This document shows positions 42,629 to 51,535 of a stretch of DNA of 64,000 nucleotides, piece after piece. The DNA is from Actinoplanes sp. M2I2 (GTDB lineage Bacteria > Actinomycetota > Actinomycetes > Mycobacteriales > Micromonosporaceae). Made by a program: the position numbers and the translations under genes. The notes below the pieces were generated by a model. The model did no database searches and was not told where the DNA came from. It saw only the letters and a program-made list of their open reading frames with translations. Numbering within the stretch: the stretch's first letter is position 1; every line of letters begins with the position of its first letter. The stretch is from NCBI RefSeq assembly GCF_023544445.1, contig NZ_JALPVJ010000013.1:224771-288770 (forward strand), read 5' to 3'.

Positions 42629-45466
42629 GTGACCGGGTCGTCGAGCGACGCTCCGCTGGTCCGCTTCGCCGTCCTCGGGCCGGTGCGGGCCTGGCGGGGT
42701 GAGCGGGAAGTCGACCTCGGCTCGCGTCAGCAGCGCCTGATTCTGGCGTTGCTCCTGGCGCGGGCCGGTCAGCCGGTCGGCCTCGCGGAGTTCGTCGCGC
42801 TGTTGTGGGACGAGCGGCCGCCGCGCAGCGCCGTGAACATCGTGCACCTTCACCTGGGCGGCCTCCGGCGCCTGCTCGAGCCCGGGCTGCGCCCGCGCGC
42901 GTCCGGCCGGTGGCTGACCGGCGACGCGTCCGGCTACCGCGTGGCGGTCGACGCGGACAACCTGGATCTGCTGAACTTCCGGAGCTTGGCGCGGCGGGCG
43001 CGGGCGGCCGAGGACCCCTCGGAGGGGCTGGCCGCGTGCGTCGAGGCGCTGGAGCTGTCGAGCGGACCCTGTGCCGGCGCGCCGGAGCTGCTCAGCCGCC
43101 CGGTCGTCGACTTCGAGGCCGTGGACAACGAGTACGCCGATCTGGTCCGCGAGGCCACCGACCTGGCCCTGCGTGCCGGCGACGCCCGTGCTGTGCTGCC
43201 GATGCTGCGGCGGGTCGCCCGGCAGCGGCGGCTGGACGAGGCCGTTCAGGCCAAGTTCCTGCTGGCGTTGTCCGCGGCCGGGCAACAGGCCGAGGCGATC
43301 GCCCTGTACCAGGAGCTGCGCGACCGGCTGGCCGACGACCTCGGGATCGATCCGGGCCGGGAGCTGCAGGCGGCATACCAGACCGTCCTGCGGCACGGCG
43401 CTTCCGACGAGGCCGCACCGGCGGACGATCCGCCGTCGTTCTTCGTCCGGCCGGCCCAGTTGCTTCCTGATCTGCCGCACTTCACCGGCCGGGGCGACAG
43501 TCTGCGCCGGGCCCTCGGGCTCCTTCACGGCCGGGCCGCGGGCAGCGCCTTGCGGATCGTGGCCATCGAGGGGATTCCCGGCGTCGGGAAGACCAGCCTG
43601 GCGACCCACCTGGCATACCGGGTGGCCGACGAGTATCCCGACGGGCAGCTCTACGCCGACCTGCGGGGACTGGACCCGGACGCCGCTCTGGACCCGGCCG
43701 AGGTGCTGCAGGCCTTCCTGCACGCGCTCGGGGTCCGCGGCCCGGACATCCCGAAGAACGACCTGGCCCGCTCGGGGCTCTACCGCAGCGTCCTGGCCGA
43801 GCGCCGGGTGCTGATCGTCCTGGACAACGTCCGCGACGCCGACCAGGCCCGGCCGTTGCTCCCCGGGGCCCCGGGGAGCCTCGTCCTGGTGACGAGCCGC
43901 TACAGCCTCGCCGGTCTGGCCGCGACCCACGGCGCCCACGTGCTCGCCCTCGACGTTCTGCCGGCCGACGAGGCGCGGGAGCTCCTGGTCTCGCGGGTCG
44001 GGGCGGCCCGTGCCCTGGCCGACCGGGCGGCCCTGGACGAGATCGTCGACCTGTGCGCGGGCCTTCCGCTGGCCCTGGCCGTGGTGGCCGCCCGGGCCCT
44101 GGCCCGTCCCGGGTTCCGGCTCTCGGATGTCGCGCGTGAGCTGCACGACGCTCAGGGAAGCCTCGACGGATTCGGTTCCGACGATCCGGACAGCGACCTG
44201 CGCGCCATCTTCTCCTGGTCGTATCGGGCCCTCAGCCCGGCGGCCGCGCGGCTCTTCCGTCTGCTGGCGCTGCACCCGGGCCCGGACGTCACCCTGCCGG
44301 CGGCGGCGAGCCTCGGCGGCCTGTCCGCCGGCGACGCCCGGACGGTCTTCGGTGAGCTGGCGCGGAGCAGGCTGATCACGGAACGCCGGCCCGGCCGGTA
44401 CGGCGCCCATGACCTGATCGCCGCGTACGCACGAGAGCTGATGCTCGACGGCGAGTCCGTCGCGGAGCGCGAGGCGGCCGCCGACCGGCTGCTCCGCTAC
44501 TACCGGCGGGTTGCCTATGCCGCCAACCTCTTCATCAACGCCCCGATCGATGCCGAACCCGTCGCGTACGAAGGAGTCGTCGCCGAGCCGCGGGACGACA
44601 AAGAGGCCGCCGCCTGGTTCACCGCCGAACGGGCCGAGCTCAAAGCGGTCATCCGTCAGGCGATCGACCGGGGCCGGGTGTACGACGCCTGGCAGCTGGA
44701 ACTGACAGTGCAGGGTTTCTACCAGCGGGAGGGCTGGTGGCACGAGTGGGCGACCGTGGTGGGCGAGTGCCTGACCGCGGCCGAGGACGGCGGCGACCGG
44801 GCCGGCGCCGCGGAGATGCTGCGCAGTCTGGCCGGCGCCCAGTTCTACCTGGGCAACAGTCCTCTCGCGCTGGGTCTGCTCGAACGTGCGCTCGGAATCT
44901 TTACGGAGCTGGGCAACGCGTCGCGGGAGGCGCTGACGCTGCGCAACCTCGGCGAGGTGAGTTTCGCGACCGGCGATTACGTCCGCTCCGTCGACCACCA
45001 CCACCAGGCGCTGCGCATGGCGGAGTCGCTCGGGGACCGGGTCGCTCAGGCGGACGTGCTGTGCCGTCTCGCCGACGCGCAGTACGAACTCGGCGACCAC
45101 GTGCTGAGCTTCGAGACCATCGGCCGGGCCCTGACCATGAGCGAGCAGCTCGCCGACGACGTCCGGCGCAGCGAATGCCACTTGCGCCGTGCCGCCCTGT
45201 ACCTGCGCGAGCGGCTCTACCCCGAGTCCCTGGCCGACTGGGCCGCGTCCCGGGAGCTCGCTCAGGCTGCCGGCCATCGTGTGCACCTGGTCCGCGCGCG
45301 GCTGGGCCTGGGCGACACCGCCTACGCGATGAACGACCGGCTCACGGCCCGGGCGGTCTGGCTGGAGGCTCTGGCTCTCACCAACGAGTCGGACCCGCAG
45401 CAGGAGGCTCAGATCCGGCGTCGCCTGGCCAAGCTGGGTCAGCGAGCCGGCGGCGCGGCCGCGTAG
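42629..45466 (+). CDS. SARP-family regulator 3 (BTAD-NB-ARC-TPR)
   Basis: A 945-residue AfsR-like regulator, the third in the window. The DNA-binding domain begins VRFAVLGPVRAWRGEREVDL; BTAD ends LGIDPGRELQAAYQTVL. The NB-ARC ATPase has Walker A IEGIPGVGKTSLATHLAYRV near 313, VLIVLDNVRDADQARPLLPG, and LCAGLPLALAVVAARALARP (GLPL). TPR-like repeats follow, with QFYLGNSPLALGLLERALGI. The GTG has GGGAG about 8 bases upstream. Its stop codon directly abuts the stop codon of the convergent GNAT gene. Confidence 0.93.
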   Translation: MTGSSSDAPLVRFAVLGPVRAWRGEREVDLGSRQQRLILALLLARAGQPVGLAEFVALLWDERPPRSAVNIVHLHLGGLRRLLEPGLRPRASGRWLTGDASGYRVAVDADNLDLLNFRSLARRARAAEDPSEGLAACVEALELSSGPCAGAPELLSRPVVDFEAVDNEYADLVREATDLALRAGDARAVLPMLRRVARQRRLDEAVQAKFLLALSAAGQQAEAIALYQELRDRLADDLGIDPGRELQAAYQTVLRHGASDEAAPADDPPSFFVRPAQLLPDLPHFTGRGDSLRRALGLLHGRAAGSALRIVAIEGIPGVGKTSLATHLAYRVADEYPDGQLYADLRGLDPDAALDPAEVLQAFLHALGVRGPDIPKNDLARSGLYRSVLAERRVLIVLDNVRDADQARPLLPGAPGSLVLVTSRYSLAGLAATHGAHVLALDVLPADEARELLVSRVGAARALADRAALDEIVDLCAGLPLALAVVAARALARPGFRLSDVARELHDAQGSLDGFGSDDPDSDLRAIFSWSYRALSPAAARLFRLLALHPGPDVTLPAAASLGGLSAGDARTVFGELARSRLITERRPGRYGAHDLIAAYARELMLDGESVAEREAAADRLLRYYRRVAYAANLFINAPIDAEPVAYEGVVAEPRDDKEAAAWFTAERAELKAVIRQAIDRGRVYDAWQLELTVQGFYQREGWWHEWATVVGECLTAAEDGGDRAGAAEMLRSLAGAQFYLGNSPLALGLLERALGIFTELGNASREALTLRNLGEVSFATGDYVRSVDHHHQALRMAESLGDRVAQADVLCRLADAQYELGDHVLSFETIGRALTMSEQLADDVRRSECHLRRAALYLRERLYPESLADWAASRELAQAAGHRVHLVRARLGLGDTAYAMNDRLTARAVWLEALALTNESDPQQEAQIRRRLAKLGQRAGGAAA

Positions 45467-45967
45467 TCAGCCCGACGCCCGAACGGTCAGGTGGCCGAGG
45501 CCGGCGCGCGTGACTCCGCTGACCGTGTACCGCGGGCCCATCTCGGTGCTTATCGAGTTGAGCATCGCGTGCAGGGCGACGTTCGACGCCGCGTAGTCCA
45601 CGGTGAACGTGGTCAGTCCCATGCACAGGCACCGGCTGACCAGATCGCGAAGCGTCCGGCGACCGAATCCGCTGGCCTGCCAGGCGTCGGCGACATTGAC
45701 CGTCAAGATGGGCGAGGCCGGGTCGGCCGGGTCCCAGGAGCACTCGGCCAGCGCGATGATCCGGTCTCCGGCCAGCCCGACCTGCCCCGTCCACCGGTGC
45801 CCCGGCACGGCCGGCTGGTCCGCGACCCTCTGATGGAGAGGACGCAGGCGGCGGCCGCGGGTCAGGAAGCGCTGCGGGTACGTCTGCGGCGCGAAGAGCG
45901 ACTCGGACATCCGCAGAATCGGGAGGTCGTCGGCTCGCCAGGGACGTGTCTCGAATTTGTCAGTCAC
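45467..45967 (-). CDS. GNAT family acyltransferase, second copy
   Basis: A 166-residue GNAT protein, paralogue of the one at 31.6 kb. It shares FETRPWRADDLPIL at the N-terminus and GLAGDRIIALAECSWDPADP in the first strands. The acetyl-CoA loop is degenerate: the expected Q/RxxGxG/A reads WQASGFGRRTL, which still fits. GTG 45967 is the first usable start. The gene ends with zero spacing against SARP 3. The type III PKS-like gene lies 35 bases upstream on the same strand, so these two are probably one transcript. Confidence 0.82.
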   Translation of the reverse strand: MTDKFETRPWRADDLPILRMSESLFAPQTYPQRFLTRGRRLRPLHQRVADQPAVPGHRWTGQVGLAGDRIIALAECSWDPADPASPILTVNVADAWQASGFGRRTLRDLVSRCLCMGLTTFTVDYAASNVALHAMLNSISTEMGPRYTVSGVTRAGLGHLTVRASG

Positions 45968-46002
45968 GTAACCACTGACGGACGGTAGCCCTCCGGGATC
46001 AA

Positions 46003-46941
46003 TCAGAGCCGGGGGAAAGATGCCGTTCTCCGCAGCGCGGCACCAGCGGGCGTGTGGCTGCCGATGCTTGCGTCGGTCCCGGCCGGGCGGTCGTCGTCGA
46101 AAAAGCGTTGCAGCACAGCCGGTACCGCCGCCGACGCGATGTCGCCGTAGTCGGCCCGGACTTCCCGGCTGTGTCGCAGAACGCCCGGCGGTACGCCGAG
46201 CAAGCGCGACAGATCGTCCCGGCCGCGACCGTACGGGATCTGTTCCTCCGGGCCGAGCCGGACGGGCAAGGCGTCGCGGCGCAGCACCACGCCCCTTGCG
46301 CCCGGCCCCCGCACGACGACGGCCGCGATCGCGTCGCCCGGCAAGGCACCGGACAGCAGGGTGGCGACCTCCGGCGGCCGACCGACCTCGCACGCGACCA
46401 CCAGCACGGTGGAGCCGGGCCGGGCGATGCGGATGTCGTGCGCCCGCCTGATCGCCGCGGCGCCGGCGGCGTAGCCGGACCCGGTGACCGGAACCTGGCG
46501 TACATCGCCCCGGAACCCGCACTTGTCGATCATCCAGCTGGTGATCGGGGGCATGGAGAAGCCGGCACCGGAGACGAACACGATGGCATCGACCCCGGCG
46601 ACCGGCAGCTCGGCGGACCGGAGAGCCTCGTCCACGACTCCGGGCAGCGCCCGCCGGATCTCTCGCAGGTGGAGCCGGGTACGAGCCGCCGTTCCCGGAG
46701 GGGGCAGCGGATCCCCGATCGGGTGCACGAGGTGCCGCCGGCGGACACCGCTGTTTTCGATCGCCCGCAGGACAGCACCCAGCTTGTCGTGACCGTCGTA
46801 CCGGCGGCGCATCTGTTCCAGCGTCTCCTCGACGGTGACCGTGTGCTCGGGGACCCAGAGCGCGGGCCGGCACAGCATCGTCCGAACACTCGCCGACATA
46901 CCTTTCGGCCCGGACAGGGCAGTGTGTGGTCGATCGGGCAT
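46003..46941 (-). CDS. Type III polyketide synthase homologue lacking the catalytic triad
   Basis: A 312-residue thiolase-fold protein that aligns with bacterial chalcone-synthase-like enzymes (about 350-390 residues). Shared parts are ENSGVRRRHLVHP, VAGVDAIVFVSGAGFSMPPI and GVPPGVLRHSREVRADYG. The nucleophile Cys in the FGLGCVAGA motif is replaced by Tyr157 (TGSGYAAGA). The catalytic His of HPGG is replaced by Tyr (YGRG, about 237). The Asn of YGNMSS is Asp267 (YGDIAS). About 50 residues before the His region are missing. It cannot do normal decarboxylative condensation. It may be a pseudoenzyme or be decaying. Starts at 46941, 46899 and 47004 are all possible. Confidence 0.75.
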   Translation of the reverse strand: MPDRPHTALSGPKGMSASVRTMLCRPALWVPEHTVTVEETLEQMRRRYDGHDKLGAVLRAIENSGVRRRHLVHPIGDPLPPPGTAARTRLHLREIRRALPGVVDEALRSAELPVAGVDAIVFVSGAGFSMPPITSWMIDKCGFRGDVRQVPVTGSGYAAGAAAIRRAHDIRIARPGSTVLVVACEVGRPPEVATLLSGALPGDAIAAVVVRGPGARGVVLRRDALPVRLGPEEQIPYGRGRDDLSRLLGVPPGVLRHSREVRADYGDIASAAVPAVLQRFFDDDRPAGTDASIGSHTPAGAALRRTASFPRL

Positions 46942-47170
46942 CGCGGCAGCGTATCCGGGGCAGCCCGGCCGGCCGTACCCTGGCGACGGCTCCGCGACGC
47001 CCATCGCTGCAGGTCAGGACCTTGTGGGCAACTGTTCATCCGAGGGCGCCGGATGCAGATCACATTCGTCCGGAGCGCGTCGGCGGCCCCGGGAGCAACT
47101 GCTCGGTCCGCGGCGCGCCGGAGATCGATCGTCACCCTGGGGACCGCCACCCTGTCACCGGGTCACCGGG

Positions 47171-48691
47171 TCACTTGTTCAGGCGCAGACCCTTGAGCGC
47201 AGCCGGATCCCCGGCCGGGGTCCAGCCGGGATGTCCCGGCATGGGCGGCGTCACCGTCCCGTACAGCCAGGCCGTCAGGAACGGCCGCAGATCGCGCCCG
47301 GTCGAACGCGACGCCAGAGCGATGAAGTCGTCGGTGGACGCCGACTTGCCGCGATGAACGGTGGCCCACTCGCGCTGCAGCCGCTGGAAGGCGGCCGGGC
47401 CGACCTTCTGCTGAAGGGCGTAGAGGGCCAGCGCGCCACCGTAGTAGACGTTGATGTTGAACAGGTCGGCCAGTTCCTCGGCCGAGCGGGGCCGGGCCAC
47501 CGGACCGGACTCGGCTCGCCAGGAGTCGCTGAGCGCGTAGATCCGCTGGAAGAAAGCCTCCCGGGTGGGGAAGCCGGTGTTCTCCTCCAGCGTGCCCTCC
47601 CGCTCGGCCCACAGCAGCTCGTACCAGGTCGCGTGACCCTCGTTGAGCCAGATGTCGCTCCACTCCATCGGCGCGACGCTGTTACCGAACCACTGGTGGG
47701 ACAACTCGTGCGCCATGGTCGGCTCGAGGACGGCCGGGGGAAGCGAGGTGACGGCCGAGTCGTAGATGGACAGTGTCTGGGTCTCCAGCGCGGTGTTCCC
47801 GGCCACGTCGATCATGAGCGAGCCGTACACGTCGAAGGGGTAGGGCCCGGCCAGCTGTTCCATCCAGCGGATCTGCTCCCGCTCGGCCTCGAACTTCGGC
47901 AGCTGCTGAGCGGCCAGGCGGCGTGGCACGACGTCGCGGACCCGGACCCGGCCGACCGGGGCACGGTCCTGGACGACGAAGTCCCCGGCCACGACCTGAA
48001 GCAGTTCGGTGGCCATCGGCTGGCGCTGCCGGTAGGTCGAGACGACTCGCCCGTGACCGCTGCGGGTGGCCGTCCGGACGCCGCTCGCGACGCCGGCCCA
48101 CCCGGACGGGACATCCGTGGTGACCGCGAAGCCGGCCTTGTCGCTGGGGTGGTCGTTGCTCGGGAAGAGCCGGTGCGCGGCGGCCGGCTGCGAGATGAGC
48201 GCGGTGCCGTCCGGCGTGACGGTGAACCCGTACAGCGCCTCCGGATCCGGCTGCTCCGGGGTGGCGCTGAAACCCTTGACCGTGACGGTGAAACCGCGAC
48301 CGGCCTGGAGAGCGGCCCGGGGCGTGACGACAAGCTCCTCGCCGTCGCGGGAGAACCGGGCGGGCTTGCCGTCGACCTCGACACGGGCCGGGCCGTGACC
48401 GGCGAAGTCCAGGTTGAAGCGGGACAGCGCCTGGGTGGCGACGGCGGTGATGCTGACGTCACCGCTGACGGTCTGCGACGGGTCCTTCTCGGGGTAGGCC
48501 AGCTTGAGGTCGTAGTGCTGGACGTCGTACCCGCCGTTGCCGAGGGTGGGGAAGAGCCGGTCGCCCAAGCCGGCGGAACCGGGCGTGGGGGTGGACGGGC
48601 GGGCCAGTGCGGCGGCCGGCCCGGTGGCGACCCCGGCGGTCAGGACCAGCCCGACGGCCAGCAGGCGGCGCGGGGCGGAAGTGTCTCTCAT
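47171..48691 (-). CDS. Secreted M1-family zinc metallopeptidase
   Basis: A 506-residue exported aminopeptidase-like enzyme. A signal peptide spans about 1-31 (RRLLAVGLVLTAGVATG, AALA cleavage). The N-terminal beta domain follows. A GAMEN-like AGNTALETQ is near 297-305, and the zinc motif HELSHQWFGN (H328, E329, H332) with the third ligand E351 in LNEGHATWYELL. The C-terminal helical domain of long M1 enzymes is absent, as in other short actinobacterial members. The start at 48691 gives the signal peptide; AGGG lies only a few bases upstream. Confidence 0.93.
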   Translation of the reverse strand: MRDTSAPRRLLAVGLVLTAGVATGPAAALARPSTPTPGSAGLGDRLFPTLGNGGYDVQHYDLKLAYPEKDPSQTVSGDVSITAVATQALSRFNLDFAGHGPARVEVDGKPARFSRDGEELVVTPRAALQAGRGFTVTVKGFSATPEQPDPEALYGFTVTPDGTALISQPAAAHRLFPSNDHPSDKAGFAVTTDVPSGWAGVASGVRTATRSGHGRVVSTYRQRQPMATELLQVVAGDFVVQDRAPVGRVRVRDVVPRRLAAQQLPKFEAEREQIRWMEQLAGPYPFDVYGSLMIDVAGNTALETQTLSIYDSAVTSLPPAVLEPTMAHELSHQWFGNSVAPMEWSDIWLNEGHATWYELLWAEREGTLEENTGFPTREAFFQRIYALSDSWRAESGPVARPRSAEELADLFNINVYYGGALALYALQQKVGPAAFQRLQREWATVHRGKSASTDDFIALASRSTGRDLRPFLTAWLYGTVTPPMPGHPGWTPAGDPAALKGLRLNK

Positions 48692-48816
48692 GTCCCTGCA
48701 AACGCGCCGGATCCTCCCGGGTTCAGGCCGTGCCGGGCACCCGGTCGCCGACGCCGGCCCCGGCCTGTGAGGTAGCCGACCTGAACGGGCGCCGACCGGG
48801 ACCGTCGTCACGTTCG

Positions 48817-49668
48817 ATGAGATCTCTCGACGACACCAGGGTTTTCACGACGGCCGTGCGGGCGGCGCGGGCCGTCATCGACGCCGAGACCGCCGACCCG
48901 GGGATACGGCCGCGATCGCGCAGCCGCCTGCTTACCCACGGCTCTTCCACCGCTCGTTCGGTGCTGCTGCTGCACGGATACACGCACGGACCGGAACAAC
49001 TGAGCGACCTGGGCCGTGACTTCCACCGACGCGGCTACAACGTCTGGATACCGCGGGCGCCCGGTCACGGCACGACCGATCCGTCCGCCACCCGCCGGAT
49101 CACGACGGACCAGCTCACCGCCTACGCGTCCGAGGCGCTGGGTATCGCGTACGGGCTGGGCAGCGAGGCCGGTGTCGTCGGCGTCTCGGCGGGCGCGATC
49201 CTGGCCACCTGGCTGGCGCAGCAGCGGGGCGACGCCGTGCGCCGTCTGCTGCTGCTCTCGCCGTTCTTCGGCCCGGCCCCGGGTCGGGTGCCGGCCTTCG
49301 CGGTCCGTCCTCTTCTGTTCCTGTACGGGCGCGGCCTGCTTCCCGACCGCGTCACCTCGCGCGGGTACTCGCTGGCCACGGTCAGCCGGTACCTGGCGAT
49401 CGGGCCGGGCCGGCCCGATCCGGCCCGGCGATCCGGCCTGCGCTCGATCGCCGTGGCGATCAGTTCGCTCGACGATGTCGTCGACCTGACGGCGGCGACG
49501 GTCGTGCCGGGGCGCATTGCCGAAGCCGCCGGCATTCCGCTGCTCACCCACGTGCTGCCCGGGTCACTGGGTTTCGGCCACAACACGATGGCCCTGGCCG
49601 GCCGTCCGGACGCCGGGGAGATCCGGGAGCAGTACATCCGGCTCTACGAGGGTGAGGCGTGGCTCTGA
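48817..49668 (+). CDS. Alpha/beta hydrolase (S33 / lysophospholipase-like)
   Basis: A 283-residue hydrolase. VLLLHGYTHGPEQ carries the oxyanion HG motif, VVGVSAGAILATWLAQ the nucleophile Ser in GVSAG, SSLDDVVDL a probable acid, and GSLGFGHNTMA the catalytic His. RAPGHGTTDPS is typical of the group that includes carboxylesterases and monoacylglycerol lipases. No signal peptide. ATG 48817 is the first start consistent with the domain. It is divergent from the M1 peptidase across about 125 bases. Confidence 0.88.
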   Translation: MRSLDDTRVFTTAVRAARAVIDAETADPGIRPRSRSRLLTHGSSTARSVLLLHGYTHGPEQLSDLGRDFHRRGYNVWIPRAPGHGTTDPSATRRITTDQLTAYASEALGIAYGLGSEAGVVGVSAGAILATWLAQQRGDAVRRLLLLSPFFGPAPGRVPAFAVRPLLFLYGRGLLPDRVTSRGYSLATVSRYLAIGPGRPDPARRSGLRSIAVAISSLDDVVDLTAATVVPGRIAEAAGIPLLTHVLPGSLGFGHNTMALAGRPDAGEIREQYIRLYEGEAWL

Positions 49669-49732
49669 CCCGGCACTGCCAGGCCGCGGTCAAGCCCGGT
49701 TCCGGCCCGATGAACCCCGGCCGGGGGCGTCC

Positions 49733-50011
49733 GTCTCCACCAGTGGGCACGACCTCGGTGTCGAGTTCTGGACCACCCCGGCCGCCGCGGCCGCCAGCCT
49801 GCCGACCGGTCTCGACCCGGACCCCGTGCACGAGCTGACCCAGTCGGTGCTCACCAGCCTCAAGGTCGACAACGCCTGGATCGGATCGGGTGATCTGCGG
49901 TTCCTGCCCTCGCCCCGTGAGGAGATCGCCGACCTGGCCATCCAGCGCATCGGTGTCGGCTTCCGGGGATCGCTGTCGTACACGGTGCAAGACTTGACCA
50001 TCCTCGCCTGA
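49733..50011 (+). pseudogene. Possible acetoacetate decarboxylase-family remnant
   Basis: An open frame without a usable start. It reads GHDLGVEFWTTPAAAAASLP, then GSGDLRFLPSPREEIADLA and GVGFRGSLSYTVQDLTIL. The first part resembles the N-terminal strand and the last part the C-terminal strands of acetoacetate decarboxylase-like beta barrels, with the middle, including the catalytic lysine region, missing. The resemblance is weak and the assignment tentative. A strong hairpin follows directly. Confidence 0.35.
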
Positions 50012-50020
50012 CCGGCGCGC

Positions 50021-50051
50021 CGGGGCGGGCCGCGGTTCGCGGCCCGCCCCG
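50021..50051. terminator. Strong hairpin terminator
   Basis: A 14-bp perfect stem (CGGGGCGGGCCGCG and complement) with a 3-base loop, 10 bases after the remnant frame and before the HxlR gene on the opposite strand. Confidence 0.85.
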
Positions 50052-50091
50052 CTCGGCGCAGCCAGGCGCCCCGCCCTCGCTCCCGCCCGGA

Positions 50092-50436
50092 TCAGGCGTC
50101 GCCGGGTGGGAGATGGCGCTCGCTCCAGCGTGACAGCGGCTGGAGCGCGGCGATCAGCTCCTCGGCGTCGGCGGTGAGGCTGTAGGTGATCTGCACCGGT
50201 GTGCTCGGGACAACGGTGCGGTCGATGAGCCCGCGCGCCTGCAACTGCTTGAGCCGCAGCGTGAGTTGCGGGTCGGAGATGCCGTCGACCATGGCCCGGT
50301 ACTCCTTGAAGCGGCGGGCGCCGCGGGCGGCGGCGAGCAGGATCGGGCCGGTCCAGCGGACCCCGATGATGTCGATGGCTCGCAGGATGCGCAGGCAGGC
50401 TTCCTCGTTCACCGGAGCGGTCGGCGGCTTGTTCAC
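50092..50436 (-). CDS. HxlR-family regulator, divergent from pirin
   Basis: A winged-helix HxlR protein of about 114 residues: EEACLRILRAIDIIGVRWTG, RFKEYRAMVDGISDPQLTLR (recognition helix) and VPSTPVQITYSLTADAEELI (wing). It usually represses an adjacent redox or aromatic gene and reacts to quinones or aldehydes. The start is uncertain: GTG 50436, GTG 50412 and TTG 50472 are in frame; the last would place the promoter-like TTGGCA/TTACTT within the coding part, so I prefer 50436. It is divergent from pirin. Confidence 0.88.
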   Translation of the reverse strand: MNKPPTAPVNEEACLRILRAIDIIGVRWTGPILLAAARGARRFKEYRAMVDGISDPQLTLRLKQLQARGLIDRTVVPSTPVQITYSLTADAEELIAALQPLSRWSERHLPPGDA

Positions 50437-50441
50437 TTCTC

Positions 50442-50457
50442 CAAAGTAAGTACCTTG
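50442..50457. promoter_or_regulatory. Candidate HxlR operator
   Basis: Near-perfect inverted repeat CAAAGTA-AG-TACCTTG with one mismatch, just upstream of the HxlR start and 65 bases before the pirin gene. Symmetry and place suit autoregulation and control of pirin. Confidence 0.5.
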
Positions 50458-50521
50458 CCCGGCGTTTGCCAACTCTGATCGGCGGACGGACGCTTCTCCT
50501 CACCGAGGAAAGGAAGGCATC

Positions 50522-51412
50522 ATGACCACACCAGCCGCACCGGTGACCCGCAAGGTGGACCGGGTCGCCGACAAGGTTCATCTCGGTCCGACTCCCATGT
50601 CGGCCGACAGCTCAATGATCATCGCACCGGGCGCCAACGCCTGGACCGACCCGTTCCTGGTGATGGGCGAGGAGTTCGTCACCGAGCCGGGTTTCGACTG
50701 GCATCCGCACCGCGGGCTGGAGACCGTGACCGTCATCCTGGACGGGGCGCTGGAGCACGGTGACAGCCTGGGTCACGCCGGGGTCATCGGGCCGGGCGAC
50801 GTGCAGTGGATGACCGCGGGACGGGGCATCATCCACCGCGAGGTCGCCGCCCGCTCGGAACACGCCCACATCCTGCAGCTGTGGGTCAACATGCCGGCCG
50901 ACAGGAAGCTGGCGCCCACCCGATACCAGGATCTGCGGGCCGGCCTGCACGCCGTGCACACCGAGCCGGGCGTGCTGGTCCAGGTGATCTCGGGGGAGAC
51001 CGGCACGGTACGGGGCCCGGCGCTCAACCATTGGCCGATCCTCGGAGTGATGATCACGCTGGACCCGAGGACCGGCTATCGGCAGCTGCTCGCCGGGGAC
51101 GAGCGCGCCTTCGCGTACGTGATCTCGGGCCGGCTGACGATCGGCGGACGACAGGTGCGGGCCGGCCAGGTCGCCTGGTCCGACCCCGTGTCGCGGCCGG
51201 AGGAGCCGACCACGCTGTCGCTGGCCACCGGCGACGGTGACGAGCAGACCAGGGTGCTGGTGTTTGCCGGGCGGCCGATCGGCGAGTCCGTGTACGCCAG
51301 CGGCCCCTTCGTGATGAACACGCGCGAGGAGATCGAGCAGGCGTACCGCGACTTCCACTCGGGCAAGTTCGGCAGCATCCCGCGGCACACGCGCCTGCCC
51401 GCCGGCGCCTGA
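50522..51412 (+). CDS. Pirin-family protein
   Basis: A 296-residue bicupin. The metal motif FDWHPHRGLETVTVILDG (two His) and later GDVQWMTAGRGIIHRE (His, Glu) form the iron site of the N-terminal cupin; the C-terminal cupin includes GDERAFAYVISGRLTIGG. Pirins are Fe-dependent; some have quercetin 2,3-dioxygenase activity and some act as redox co-regulators. AGGAAAGGAAG precedes the ATG. With the divergent HxlR it forms a typical regulator-target pair and opens a group of aromatic-type genes. Confidence 0.94.
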   Translation: MTTPAAPVTRKVDRVADKVHLGPTPMSADSSMIIAPGANAWTDPFLVMGEEFVTEPGFDWHPHRGLETVTVILDGALEHGDSLGHAGVIGPGDVQWMTAGRGIIHREVAARSEHAHILQLWVNMPADRKLAPTRYQDLRAGLHAVHTEPGVLVQVISGETGTVRGPALNHWPILGVMITLDPRTGYRQLLAGDERAFAYVISGRLTIGGRQVRAGQVAWSDPVSRPEEPTTLSLATGDGDEQTRVLVFAGRPIGESVYASGPFVMNTREEIEQAYRDFHSGKFGSIPRHTRLPAGA

Positions 51413-51535
51413 CCGCCGGGCGACGCCCGCCCCGGCCGGCCGGGTGACATCGGCCTCCTGAACTTGCCCCCGCGAAACACGTCCTGCCTGGTGTGACCGC
51501 CTGTCCGGGCGGCGTGAGCGAATGGGGTGATCCAC

